From: Rhodothermus profundi
GTDB taxonomy: Bacteria > Bacteroidota > Rhodothermia > Rhodothermales > Rhodothermaceae
Assembly: GCF_900142415.1 (NCBI RefSeq)
Contig: NZ_FRAU01000002.1
Location: 1 to 64,000 of the forward strand
Direction of reading: 5' to 3'
DNA length: 64,000 nt
Positions 8,792 to 16,916 of the stretch are shown one piece after another. Position 1 is the first letter of the stretch. Every line of letters starts with the position of its first letter. The notes under the pieces were generated by a model. The model worked only from the letters and a program-made list of their open reading frames with translations. It had not been told where the DNA came from and searched no databases. The position numbers were made by a program, and so were the translations under genes.

Positions 8792-8820
8792 TTGACGGAA
8801 CAATGCTTAGCTTTTACATA
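8792..8820 (+). promoter_or_regulatory. sigma-70-like promoter of the ECF sigma factor gene
   Basis: TTGACG (8792-8797) and TACATA (8815-8820) are separated by 17 bases and lie 20 bases before the ATG at 8841. This is close to the housekeeping consensus and would give a very short leader. Confidence 0.5.
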
Positions 8821-8840
8821 GAGCAGGCAGCAAGGTTAAG

Positions 8841-9473
8841 ATGGCCGTCTATTCTGACTTAGGGGGGCTGGATGCGCTGGCGGCACGGTTGCCCTTTCAT
8901 ATAGACGATCAAGCCGCAGTGCTGGCCCTGTATGAGCGCTGGCGGGCGTTTCGTCAGGCGGCGGATTATGCGCAGTTAGAGCTGTGGCTTTACTGTTTTG
9001 TAGGGCGATACTTTTTTATCCGAGCGATCCGGGAGCCTCATCTATCGGAGGTAGAGCTGGAGCAGCTTATTGGTGACACGTTTTTGCGGCTTCGCAGCCA
9101 GCTCGACTCGGTGCGTGAGCCGGAGCGTTTTGTGAGTTGGGTAGGGACGTCGTGCCGCAACGCTTTTTTGAATTACCTGCGGAGCGTGCGGCGACGGCCC
9201 CAGCCTATGCCAGACGATTCGCCTTTTGAGGAACCGGAAGTAGAAGCGCATCTGGAACGCCACGATCTGGCGCGGCTGCTCCCGCTGGTTGCAGCCGCTA
9301 TTGAGCGCCTTCCCGAATTTTTGCGTGAGGTGGCCCGTCTGGCTTTGCTGCAAGGGCTTTCTTACACCGAGATCAGCCAGCGACTCAACAGATCGCCAGG
9401 TACGGTGCGGGTGTATCTGAGCCGGGCTTTTCGACGCCTGCGAGAAGATCCGAGGTTACAAGAGTTTCTTTAG
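8841..9473 (+). CDS. sigma-70 family (ECF-like) RNA polymerase sigma factor
   Basis: The 210-residue protein has the two-domain layout of an ECF sigma factor. Region 2 spans about residues 45-115 (LEQLIGDTFLRLRSQLDSV and RFVSWVGTSCRNAFLNYLRS, the latter in the -10-recognition area). Region 4 is near 150-205 with the helix-turn-helix GLSYTEISQRLNRSPGTVRVYLSRAFRRLRE. An N-terminal extension of about 40 residues precedes region 2. It is followed after 74 bases by a membrane protein with a cytoplasmic N-terminal half, the expected place for an anti-sigma factor. Its targets cannot be read from the sequence. Confidence 0.88.
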   Translation: MAVYSDLGGLDALAARLPFHIDDQAAVLALYERWRAFRQAADYAQLELWLYCFVGRYFFIRAIREPHLSEVELEQLIGDTFLRLRSQLDSVREPERFVSWVGTSCRNAFLNYLRSVRRRPQPMPDDSPFEEPEVEAHLERHDLARLLPLVAAAIERLPEFLREVARLALLQGLSYTEISQRLNRSPGTVRVYLSRAFRRLREDPRLQEFL

Positions 9474-9547
9474 AATTGCAGAGGTAACAAAACACTCCTT
9501 TTGGGTTCTTAATAATAAAAAGCAGAGAACCAGCATCATTTAGGGGA

Positions 9548-10546
9548 ATGAACCAGACCTTAGGGGATAAAATTTTGCGTTTTCCGTGGCTTTCTGCGGA
9601 GGAGCAGCAACAGGTGCTCGAGGAAGCGCGTCGCGCTCCCGAATGGAGGGAGTTGCTAGACGCTGTGCAATCCATTGCACCGCTTCTGCAATCGGTGCGT
9701 GTTACGCCGGAGGATCCCATGTCAAAAGAATTATTGGCGTTCTATCTGATTACCCGTCGACTGTCTCCGCACCCGCTTCCTTCAGCGCTGGCCACCTTTT
9801 TTGCGCAGCTAGAGGCGCAACTTGAGGCCGACGCCGCCCTTCGCCAGCGCTGTGAGGAAGTCGCCCAACAGGTAGAAGCGCTTGCCCGCACGTTCGATGC
9901 CCGGGTGCACTTTGAACAGCTTACCGGACGTACGTTGTCAGAAGAAGCCTCAGTGGAGGCGGTTGAGGAGGCCACCGGCGCACGCGTTTTGCGCCCGCCA
10001 GCGTCAAGGTGCACCGGAGCAGGAGACCGGTCAGCTCGGCCATTGCGGCGCCAGACTATCTGGCGCTGGGTGGAGCGCGGCGCCTTTGTCGTCGTGGTGC
10101 TCTCGGTGATCTATGGAGGGCTGTTCTGGTGGAGCCGGGTCTCTCGCTCTGAGCTGGAGCAGCTAGGGTTTATCGCGCCGGCACACCTTGCCGTGGAGCA
10201 CTACCGGGGCGAGGCGCTTTCGGCCCAGACAGAAACCTATCAGGAGGCACTTCAGCAGATCCGGGCAGCCTACTCTTCTTTTCTGGGACTGTTTCCCCGC
10301 TACGACGCAGCACGGTTAGCCCGCGCTGAGTCGTTGCTGGTAGCCGTTGTGGAAGCTGAGCCGCCCTCTTCACCCCTTCGCCAGGAAGCACACTTTCTGT
10401 TGGCCAAGGTTCGCATGCTCCAGCATAACGTAGAGGGGGCACGCGAAGTGCTGCAAAAGATAGCTGCCGCTGAAGGACCGTATACCGAAGAGGCTCAGCG
10501 TCTGCTGACGCGTCTTCAGTGTCTGGAGACGCCGGCTCGTTGCTAG
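9548..10546 (+). CDS. single-pass membrane protein with extracytoplasmic TPR-like domain, possible anti-sigma partner
   Basis: The 332-residue protein has a polar, helical N-terminal half (about 1-170), one membrane helix at about 178-196 (GAFVVVVLSVIYGGLFWW) and a C-terminal half of helical repeats (EALQQIRAAYSSF, ARLARAESLLVAVV, EAHFLLAKVRMLQ, AREVLQKIAAAEG) resembling TPRs. There is no zinc-finger anti-sigma motif (HxxxCxxC). Its position directly after an ECF-like sigma gene, and a topology placing the N-terminal part in the cytoplasm, suggest a sigma-regulating role, but this is inference from context. It ends two bases before the convergent dnaN stop. Confidence 0.6.
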   Translation: MNQTLGDKILRFPWLSAEEQQQVLEEARRAPEWRELLDAVQSIAPLLQSVRVTPEDPMSKELLAFYLITRRLSPHPLPSALATFFAQLEAQLEADAALRQRCEEVAQQVEALARTFDARVHFEQLTGRTLSEEASVEAVEEATGARVLRPPASRCTGAGDRSARPLRRQTIWRWVERGAFVVVVLSVIYGGLFWWSRVSRSELEQLGFIAPAHLAVEHYRGEALSAQTETYQEALQQIRAAYSSFLGLFPRYDAARLARAESLLVAVVEAEPPSSPLRQEAHFLLAKVRMLQHNVEGAREVLQKIAAAEGPYTEEAQRLLTRLQCLETPARC

Positions 10547-10548
10547 AA

Positions 10549-11688
10549 TCAGGCATAGGTGTTCAACATCACCGGCATAATCAGCATAAGCAGGTCTTCT
10601 CCTTCTGCCTGTTCGTGCGGCATGACTACACCGGCGCGATTGGGCGAGCTGAACTCCAGCACTACCTCGTCGGAGTCCACATTGCCCAATACCTCTGTCA
10701 GATAGCCTGCGTTGAAGCCGATCACCATCGGTTCCCCATCGTAAGCGCAGGGCACGCGCTCATACGCCTCACTGGCCCGTTCGATATCTTCCGCGGCAAT
10801 TTCCACATGATCCGGCTCCAGCGTCAGCCGCACCTGGTTGGTGGTGCTGGAGGCATAAAGGCCTACGCGTTTAACAGCCGACAGAAAGGCGTCACGGTCT
10901 ACTACCAGACGTCGGTCATTTTCAACCGGAATGACGGCTTCGTAATTGGGATACACTTCGTCGATCAATCGGCTAATGATGCGGGCAGGACCCATCTCAA
11001 AGGCGACGTGGCGCTCGTCCACGCGAATTGTGCAGGTGCCATCGAGCTGCGCAGCCAGCTTGGCTACCAGTGCCGTAGCCTTTTCCGGAACGATGAACTC
11101 CAGAGGCGTTTCGCTGACAAGCTCGCGCAACCGAAGCCGGACCAGCCGGTGGCCGTCGGTGGCAACAACCCGTCCTTCTTCGGGCAGCACCTGGAAGAAG
11201 ATGCCCATCATAGCCGGGCGCAAGGTATCCTTGCTGACGGCAAAGGCTGTCTTCTGAATGGCGCGGCGCAGCAGCGCCGCATCGACAGGCAGGCTGTGGG
11301 CCTCTGCCAGTTCTGGGAGCGCAGGATAGTCGGCCCCATCAAAGCCAACCATCTTGTAGTGCCCCTGGTCGGTAGTCAGCGTTACGTTGAACGATTCGTC
11401 GGCGCTGAACTGGACCGGCAAATCAGGCAGCGCCCGAAGCGTCTCCAGCAGACGCCGGGCCGGAACGGCCACACGACGCGCCCCCTCCTTTCCGTTTTGA
11501 AGCTCTAGCTGGATCGGAAGGCGCTCGACAATGGAGATCTCCAGGTCGGTTGCGCTCAGGCGCAGCGCCTGGTCTTCCGCCTCAAATAAGATGCACTCCA
11601 AGATAGGCATGGTGGCCTTGGAAGGGACAACGCCCGCAACGGCCGTAAGAGCTTTCAGCAGGTCCGTGCTCGATACGGTAAAACGCAT
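10549..11688 (-). CDS. dnaN: DNA polymerase III beta subunit (sliding clamp)
   Basis: The beta clamp encircles DNA and tethers polymerase III. The 379 residues match the family. Three clamp domains are recognisable, starting MRFTVSSTDLLKALTAVAGVVPSKATMPILEC, with FAVSKDTLRPAMMGIFF in the centre and the C-terminal VLMPVML-type ending (LLMLIMPVMLNTYA). It follows dnaA by 59 bases on the same strand, the conserved dnaA-dnaN order next to the origin. It converges tail to tail with the membrane TPR-like gene and no terminator is visible between them. Confidence 0.97.
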   Translation of the reverse strand: MRFTVSSTDLLKALTAVAGVVPSKATMPILECILFEAEDQALRLSATDLEISIVERLPIQLELQNGKEGARRVAVPARRLLETLRALPDLPVQFSADESFNVTLTTDQGHYKMVGFDGADYPALPELAEAHSLPVDAALLRRAIQKTAFAVSKDTLRPAMMGIFFQVLPEEGRVVATDGHRLVRLRLRELVSETPLEFIVPEKATALVAKLAAQLDGTCTIRVDERHVAFEMGPARIISRLIDEVYPNYEAVIPVENDRRLVVDRDAFLSAVKRVGLYASSTTNQVRLTLEPDHVEIAAEDIERASEAYERVPCAYDGEPMVIGFNAGYLTEVLGNVDSDEVVLEFSSPNRAGVVMPHEQAEGEDLLMLIMPVMLNTYA

Positions 11689-11747
11689 GGCTTCCTTTCA
11701 ACCGGATTGTCAGGGGAGTGCTGGAATATAGGAAAGATAGCGATGCT

Positions 11748-13250
11748 TCAGCGACTGTAAAGCGAAATTTTGTGCCGGAGCTCTTCTATTATTTCCCGAA
11801 ACTTTGGATCGGTTTCCATCAGGTTCTCCACGCTCTGGCAGGCATGAATGACTGTGGAATGGTCGCGCCCGCCAAAGTGCAGTCCGATAGACTTCAGGGA
11901 GTGCTGCGTGAACTGCTTGCAGAAGTACATCGCTACCTGGCGCGCCTGGACGATTTCACGCTTCCGGGTTTTGGAACGGACCAGATCAGGGTCCACGTCG
12001 AAGTATTCGCAGACGATTTGCTGAATCTGTTCGATGGTCAGCGTTACCCGATTTTCTTTGATCAAGTCGCGCAGCGCTTCGCGCGCAAGCGCCAGATCAA
12101 TTTCTCGGCGATGGTAGGCTGCATGGGCTACCAGTCGGAGCAGGGCGCCTTCCAGTTCCCGGAAGTTGCTTTTAACGTGATGGGCAATGAACTCAATGAC
12201 ATCGTCGCTCAGGGCAATACCTTCATCTTCAGCTTTGCGACGTAGAATAGCTATGCGCGTTTCCAGATCTGGTGGTTGAACGTCCGCCATCAATCCCCAC
12301 TGAAAGCGAGACAGCAGCCGCTCTTCGATCCCCGGAATATCTCGGGGCGGACGGTCGGCGGAGAGGACAATCTGCTTGCCGCCCTGATGCAGCGCATTGA
12401 AAATGTGAAAGAATTCTTCCTGCGTTTTTTCTTTGCCGCCGAAGAACTGAATATCGTCGACAATCAGCAGATCAATGTGTCGGTAAAAAAGCGAGAACTC
12501 ATTGATGCGGTTGTGCTGGATGGCCTGCACAAACTCGTTGGTAAACTGCTCGCTGGAGACGTACCGGATGGTTTCAGCCGTGTGGTGCTGGCGGGCGTAG
12601 TTGCCAATGGCCTGAATCAGGTGCGTTTTCCCCAGCCCGACGCCTCCATAGACCAGAAATGGATTGAAGCTCGTGGCACCTGGCTGTTGGGCAATGGCCA
12701 GCGCCGCGCTACGGGCCAGACGGTTGCAGTCTCCTTCGATGAAGCGTTCGAAGGTATACTTTGGATCTAACTGGCTGTCAACCTGGATTTTGCGAATAAT
12801 CCCGGGAATGGCAAACGGATTGGCCGGTACCGGCGGTTCCTGTTCGGTGTTTTCTACAGAAGACTCGGAAGCCGGAGGAGGGGTGGCCGTCGGGCGCGGG
12901 CGCGGAGGCGGGGGGGGCGCTGTCTCCGGAGGATGTGCGGGCATCTTAACGGAGAGGCCTTCAAAGCCACTCTGCGGATCTTCTTTCTCAATAACAATCT
13001 TATAGAAAAGCCGACCCTTCGGGCCCAGGACTTTTGTGATGGTTTTCCGCAGCAGGCTATAGTAGTGCTCTTCCAGCCACTCGTAGTAGAAGCGGCTTGG
13101 CAGTTCAACGGTCAACTTGACCTGATCCTCTTCTTCGGTCAGGCTGACCGGCTTGATCGGCTCAAACCAGGTTTTATAACTCTGTCGATTGACGTTGTCC
13201 CGGATGATCTCAAGACAGGCCTGCCAGACCGCCTCCGGTGTTCGTTCCAT
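11748..13250 (-). CDS. dnaA: chromosomal replication initiator DnaA
   Basis: DnaA binds DnaA boxes at oriC and opens the duplex. The ATG at 13250 (MERTPEAVWQACLEII) is preferred over the in-frame codon at 13322, because family members begin here and the extension is Pro-rich and unconserved; this gives 500 residues. Domain I (DnaB/HolB-interaction) covers about 1-90, and domain II is a long Pro/Thr/Glu-rich linker (about 110-150). The AAA+ domain follows with Walker A GGVGLGKTH and Walker B LLIVDDIQFF, and the C-terminal domain carries the DnaA signature FGGRDHSTVIHACQ. The origin lies immediately upstream at 13310-13560. Confidence 0.97.
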   Translation of the reverse strand: MERTPEAVWQACLEIIRDNVNRQSYKTWFEPIKPVSLTEEEDQVKLTVELPSRFYYEWLEEHYYSLLRKTITKVLGPKGRLFYKIVIEKEDPQSGFEGLSVKMPAHPPETAPPPPPRPRPTATPPPASESSVENTEQEPPVPANPFAIPGIIRKIQVDSQLDPKYTFERFIEGDCNRLARSAALAIAQQPGATSFNPFLVYGGVGLGKTHLIQAIGNYARQHHTAETIRYVSSEQFTNEFVQAIQHNRINEFSLFYRHIDLLIVDDIQFFGGKEKTQEEFFHIFNALHQGGKQIVLSADRPPRDIPGIEERLLSRFQWGLMADVQPPDLETRIAILRRKAEDEGIALSDDVIEFIAHHVKSNFRELEGALLRLVAHAAYHRREIDLALAREALRDLIKENRVTLTIEQIQQIVCEYFDVDPDLVRSKTRKREIVQARQVAMYFCKQFTQHSLKSIGLHFGGRDHSTVIHACQSVENLMETDPKFREIIEELRHKISLYSR

Positions 13251-13314
13251 AATGGGTTGTCGGCGTTTCGGTGGCCGGGTTGGTGCAGGCGGGTTGGGGA
13301 TACGTCCGCCGAAA

Positions 13315-13334
13315 TTATGCACAGGTTATGCACA
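13315..13334 (+). repeat. DnaA-box pair 1 (TTATGCACA x2, 11-bp period)
   Basis: Two identical 9-mers TTATGCACA start at 13315 and 13326, separated by GG. Each differs from the consensus TTATCCACA at one position. Confidence 0.7.
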
Positions 13335-13388
13335 ACCCGTGCATTCCACGTCGATTAAACAGCAGGGTTCAGGTCAGACACCTCGCTG

Positions 13389-13408
13389 TTTTCCACAGGT
13401 TATCCACA
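13389..13408 (+). repeat. DnaA-box pair 2 (TTTTCCACA-GG-TTATCCACA)
   Basis: A weak box at 13389 and a perfect consensus box at 13400 lie 11 bp apart. The whole 20-mer recurs exactly at 13539-13558. Confidence 0.8.
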
Positions 13409-13465
13409 AAGCGCTTTTTGTGTAAAGCTATAATTTTCAATTGTTTGTTGTTTTATCTTTTGGTT

Positions 13466-13500
13466 AAAATGCACAGAGTGCACCCCTGTCGGTGCATTTT
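13466..13500. repeat. 9-bp inverted repeat within the origin
   Basis: AAAATGCAC (13466-13474) and GTGCATTTT (13492-13500) are perfect inverted repeats with a 17-base spacer, at the edge of the AT-rich tract between DnaA-box pairs 2 and 3. The role is unknown. Confidence 0.55.
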
Positions 13501-13538
13501 GGTGCGCGAAGCAAGGCGTCGGGGAGCCAGGGTGAAGG

Positions 13539-13558
13539 TTTTCCACAGGTTATCCACA
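13539..13558 (+). repeat. DnaA-box pair 3 (exact copy of pair 2)
   Basis: This is an identical 20-mer to 13389-13408, placed exactly 150 bp downstream of it, on the far side of the AT-rich tract. Confidence 0.8.
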
Positions 13559-13763
13559 CTTCCGGTGGGTATCAGGGCTCGCCCGTTACCACAACGAAAA
13601 CTCCGCTCAAATGCTACGGCATGTTGCGCTGAACTTCAAGATGTCCGGGACATTTTCACGATGCTGAACCTTTCTGTCTAGGGTCTGAAAATCTTGAACC
13701 CTGTCCTCGCTTTCGAGTTGGTGGACAAAAACGAAGATCGCCTAAAACCGAACGCGAGCAGCC

Positions 13764-13940
13764 ATGCGGGAGTGTCCTGCCTGTGCGTTGCCGGTAGCAG
13801 ACGAAAAGGCCTCGGTCTGCCCCTATTGTGGCTATGAGTTCCCGACAGCTGCTCCCGGACAGCGGGTCGTGGCCTGGCTTATGATCTTGCTGCTGCTGAG
13901 CTCCGGGCTCTATGCGCTACTGGCCTGGCTCCTTCGGTGA
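13764..13940 (+). CDS. 58-residue zinc-ribbon membrane protein
   Basis: The ATG at 13764 opens a 58-codon frame. The first 25 residues carry two Cys pairs, ECPACA and CPYCGY, forming a compact zinc ribbon. Residues 35-56 are a single hydrophobic helix (VVAWLMILLLLSSGLYALLAWLL) ending in Arg. This zinc-ribbon plus one-helix layout is seen in many small bacterial membrane proteins of unknown role. It is the first gene of the plus-strand run leading to yceD-rpmF-plsX-fab, 204 bases after the last DnaA box. Confidence 0.6.
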   Translation: MRECPACALPVADEKASVCPYCGYEFPTAAPGQRVVAWLMILLLLSSGLYALLAWLLR

Positions 13941-14003
13941 GAAGCGGCAAAGCCGGAACTCCCTCGGGCTCGTCTCGTTGATTTGCGGCTGTTGCCAGGA
14001 CGA

Positions 14004-14510
14004 ATGGGAGCCGAACGGAGCATGGTGCGGATTGAACTAGCCGCCCTGCGCGAAGGATTTCAGCGGCTGGAGCTGACGCCCTCGGCGGAGGCGCTGGACC
14101 TGGACCCTCAAGTGTTTGAGGATATTCGCGTAGAGCTACAGCTTACCTACGAAGACGGTCGGCTGCTGGTGCAGCTCTGGGCAGGGGCTACAGCCACGCT
14201 GGAGTGCGACCGCACCCTGGAGCTGTTCAAGCAGTCCATTGAAGGCGCTTACTCACTATTCTATGCGCCTCCCGGGGCAACGGTGCGGCGAGATGATGTG
14301 GAGGAATTTCGCGAGCTGCGCGCCTCGGATCGGTTCGTGGATCTGACCGACGTGGTGCGGGATACGCTGCTGCTGGCGATTCCCATGCGTAAGGTAAAAC
14401 CAGGCGCTGAATCCATACCGATTCCTACCCAGTTTGGCGCGCCGGCAGCGCCCGAAGATGCTCCCGTAGATCCTCGCTGGGAAGCTCTGAGAAAACTCCG
14501 AAATCTTTGA
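14004..14510 (+). CDS. yceD: YceD / DUF177 family protein
   Basis: YceD proteins are encoded upstream of rpmF in many bacteria and have been linked to 23S rRNA accumulation. The C-terminal signature DPRWEALRKLRNL and the rDRFVDLTDVVRDTLLLAIPM segment identify the family. The usual Cys pairs are reduced here (only LECDRTLEL is seen). Start codons at 14004 (MGAERS) and 14022 (MVRIELAAL) are both possible; the family homology begins at the latter. It is followed by rpmF after 24 bases, the conserved order yceD-rpmF-plsX-fabH. Confidence 0.85.
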   Translation: MGAERSMVRIELAALREGFQRLELTPSAEALDLDPQVFEDIRVELQLTYEDGRLLVQLWAGATATLECDRTLELFKQSIEGAYSLFYAPPGATVRRDDVEEFRELRASDRFVDLTDVVRDTLLLAIPMRKVKPGAESIPIPTQFGAPAAPEDAPVDPRWEALRKLRNL

Positions 14511-14534
14511 AAACCCAAACCATTCGTTTGCGTC

Positions 14535-14732
14535 ATGGCTAACCCGAAACGGAGACATTCAAAGTCGCGCACGCGGAAACGTCGGGCTGTCTATTATCGG
14601 CGGTTGGTGGAGGCGCCCTTGCCGCTCATGGAGTGCCCCAACTGTGGCAACATGAAATTGCGGCACCACGCCTGCCCTTCGTGTGGCTACTACCGGGGGC
14701 GCAAAGTGGTCGATGTGGAGGAGTTTGCCTGA
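14535..14732 (+). CDS. rpmF: 50S ribosomal protein L32
   Basis: This 65-residue protein begins MANPKRRHSKSRTRKRRA, typical of L32, and carries a zinc-binding set CPNCG ... CPSCGYYRGRKVV in its second half (C-x2-C with a second pair). It lies between yceD and plsX as in many bacteria. An intrinsic terminator directly follows. Confidence 0.96.
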   Translation: MANPKRRHSKSRTRKRRAVYYRRLVEAPLPLMECPNCGNMKLRHHACPSCGYYRGRKVVDVEEFA

Positions 14733-14740
14733 ACCAGAAG

Positions 14741-14781
14741 GGCCGCCCGGGGAGATTTTCGGGCGGCCGCTTGTTTTTTTC
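14741..14781 (+). terminator. Rho-independent terminator after rpmF
   Basis: A 9-bp stem GGCCGCCCG/CGGGCGGCC (14741-14749 with 14760-14768) with a 10-base loop is followed by CGC and a T-rich run (14771-14781). It probably gives partial termination between rpmF and plsX. Confidence 0.85.
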
Positions 14782-14838
14782 CTTTCTCAAGACGTAGACT
14801 TCCTGTAGTGCCTTAAAGAAAGCCGGCAATTAGCGCTC

Positions 14839-15846
14839 ATGGCCCTACGCGTTGCCGTCGATGCGATGGGAGGCGACGCCGCGCCTGCGGTGGTCGTGGA
14901 AGGGGCGCTGCAAGCGCTTGATGCAGCGCCCGAGCGTCTGGAAGTGCAACTCTACGGTCCCCGGGCTATCGTGGAGGCCGAACTGGAAAAGCGCCGGGCA
15001 CTGGGACGGGAAGGCTTGCTGCTCAGCGATGCGCCGGATGTTATTGGCATGGCCGAGTCGCCTGCGACGGCTGTTAAAACCAAATTGCGCTCTTCGATTC
15101 ATTTAGGATTACAGGCAGTTGCCCGGGGCGAGGCAGATGCCTTCGCCAGCGCCGGAAACACTGGGGCCGTTATGGCGGCTGCGCTTTTCATTCTCGGACG
15201 ACTGCCTGAAGTAGCCCGCCCCTCGGTGGTCGGCTTTTTCCCTACGACACGCGGGCGCTGTCTGGTGCTCGACATCGGGACAAACGTTGACTGCAAGCCA
15301 GAGCATCTGTTGCAATTTGCCCGAATGGGCGTAGTATTCGTCGAGCGAGTCTGGCAGGTCGAGCGGCCAGTTGTCGGACTGTTGAACGTTGGCGAGGAGC
15401 CAGGCAAGGGCAACGCGCTTACCAAGGCAGCCTATGAACTGCTGCAGGCGGCGCCCGATCTGAACTTTCGGGGTAATGTAGAAGGCCGGGACCTGATGCA
15501 CCACGCGGCCGATGTGGTTGTGTGTGACGGCTTTGTGGGCAATGTGATGTTGAAGGTGGGTGAAAGTATGGTAACGGCTTTTGTAGAAATGCTGCGCCAG
15601 GAAATGCAGGCGCGGGGCATAGATGCCGTCCAGCAGCGACAGGTCCTGGGATTACTTCGGGGCGTGCTGCGCCGATTTGATTACGAAGAGTACGGTGGAG
15701 CGCCTCTGCTGGGAGTCAATGGGGCGGTCGTGATCGGGCATGGCAGTTCTTCGGCCCGGGCGATAGCCCGCATGATTCTGGCTGCGGCCGAACTGGTTGA
15801 GCAGGACGTTGTACGCTCCATTGCCGAGGCCTTTCATCCCGCCTGA
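14839..15846 (+). CDS. plsX: phosphate acyltransferase PlsX
   Basis: PlsX makes acyl-phosphate from acyl-ACP for phosphatidic acid synthesis. The 335 residues show the N-terminal VAVDAMGGDAAPAVVVEGAL, then SAGNTGAVMAAALFILGRLPEVARP and FVGNVMLKVGESM. It is the first gene of plsX-fabH-fabD-fabG, with 24 bases to fabH, linking phospholipid and fatty acid synthesis. Confidence 0.96.
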   Translation: MALRVAVDAMGGDAAPAVVVEGALQALDAAPERLEVQLYGPRAIVEAELEKRRALGREGLLLSDAPDVIGMAESPATAVKTKLRSSIHLGLQAVARGEADAFASAGNTGAVMAAALFILGRLPEVARPSVVGFFPTTRGRCLVLDIGTNVDCKPEHLLQFARMGVVFVERVWQVERPVVGLLNVGEEPGKGNALTKAAYELLQAAPDLNFRGNVEGRDLMHHAADVVVCDGFVGNVMLKVGESMVTAFVEMLRQEMQARGIDAVQQRQVLGLLRGVLRRFDYEEYGGAPLLGVNGAVVIGHGSSSARAIARMILAAAELVEQDVVRSIAEAFHPA

Positions 15847-15870
15847 AATCAGAAGCAACGTGTAATAACG

Positions 15871-16911
15871 ATGCCGTATGCAGCCATTACCGCTGTTGGC
15901 CATTTCCTGCCGGAAGATCGGCTGACCAATGCCGACTTGGAGCAAATGGTTGACACAAGCGACGAATGGATCCGCGCGCGTACCGGAATCCGGGAACGGC
16001 GTATCCTGCGGGATCCCACAAAGGCCACTTCCTACATGGCAACAGCGGCAGCCCGCGAGTGCCTGCAAAAGCGGGGGATGGATCCAGAAGAGGTTGAGTT
16101 GATCATCGTGGCGACCGTCACGCCCGACATGTTCTTCCCGGCAACGGCCTGTCTGGTGCAGGCCAACCTGGGCGCACGAAACGCCTGGGGGTTCGATTTT
16201 TCGGCCGCGTGTAGTGGGTTTCTGTTCGCCCTGTCGACAGCCGCTCGTTTTATCGAAAGTGGAAAGCATGAGCGGGTATTGGTGATCGGGGCCGACAAGA
16301 TGAGTACAATCACCGATTATACGGACCGCAACAACTGTATTCTGTTTGGCGATGCTGCTGCTGCAGTGCTGCTGGAGCCTGACCCCGAGTGTGGCCTGAT
16401 CGATTCGGTCGAATATTGCGACGGCCGAAACTGGGAATTGCTCTGCATGCTGGGAGGCGGTAGCTTAAATCCGCCTACTCATGAGACGGTGGACCGAAAG
16501 ATGCATTATCTCCATCAGGAGGGACGGTCGGTCTTCAAGCTGGCCGTCGAAGGCATGGCGCAGGTGGCCGTCGAAATTATGCAGCGCAATAACCTGACGG
16601 CCGACGACGTCCGCTATCTGGTGCCCCACCAGGCTAACTTCCGCATCATTGATGCAACAGCCCGCCGCATGGGCCTTTCGGCCGATAAGGTTATGGTCAA
16701 CATCGACCGCTATGGCAACACGACCGCAGCTACTATTCCGCTCTGCTTGTATGACTGGGAGCGGCAATTGCGGCGCGGCGACAATCTGATCCTGGCTGCT
16801 TTCGGCGGCGGCTTTACCTGGGGCGCCATCTATTTGAAATGGGCCTATGACGGGGATCAGGTGGCAGTAGCCGCTGAGACCACCACGGAAACATCTGTCG
16901 TAAACGCTTGA
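15871..16911 (+). CDS. fabH: beta-ketoacyl-ACP synthase III
   Basis: FabH condenses acetyl-CoA (or a branched primer) with malonyl-ACP to start fatty acid synthesis. The 346 residues carry the Cys-His-Asn triad: Cys114 in [10 protein letters not shown], His in VPHQANFRI and Asn in [11 protein letters not shown]. The [13 protein letters not shown] motif is also typical. The C-terminus has an extra tail of about 15 residues rich in Thr/Glu/Val. Its stop lies a few bases before the fabD start, so the two are translationally close. Confidence 0.96.
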   Translation: MPYAAITAVGHFLPEDRLTNADLEQMVDTSDEWIRARTGIRERRILRDPTKATSYMATAAARECLQKRGMDPEEVELIIVATVTPDMFFPATACLVQANLGARNAWGFDFSAACSGFLFALSTAARFIESGKHERVLVIGADKMSTITDYTDRNNCILFGDAAAAVLLEPDPECGLIDSVEYCDGRNWELLCMLGGGSLNPPTHETVDRKMHYLHQEGRSVFKLAVEGMAQVAVEIMQRNNLTADDVRYLVPHQANFRIIDATARRMGLSADKVMVNIDRYGNTTAATIPLCLYDWERQLRRGDNLILAAFGGGFTWGAIYLKWAYDGDQVAVAAETTTETSVVNA

Positions 16912-16916
16912 GCGCA

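Larger units (their letters stand above)
13310..13560. other. probable chromosomal origin of replication (oriC)
   Basis: The non-coding region upstream of dnaA holds three tandem pairs of DnaA-box-like 9-mers, all on the same strand and all separated by GG: TTATGCACA twice (13315-13334), then TTTTCCACA+TTATCCACA twice (13389-13408 and 13539-13558). The two TTATCCACA copies match the consensus box exactly. Between the second and third pairs lies an AT-rich tract (about 13418-13470, rich in TTTT/TTGTTTG) suitable as an unwinding element. Location beside dnaA-dnaN supports the call. Confidence 0.85.

Noticed and set aside
13271-13681. 136-codon frame across the origin
   Set aside because: It runs through DnaA boxes and AT-rich DNA and has no protein-like features.
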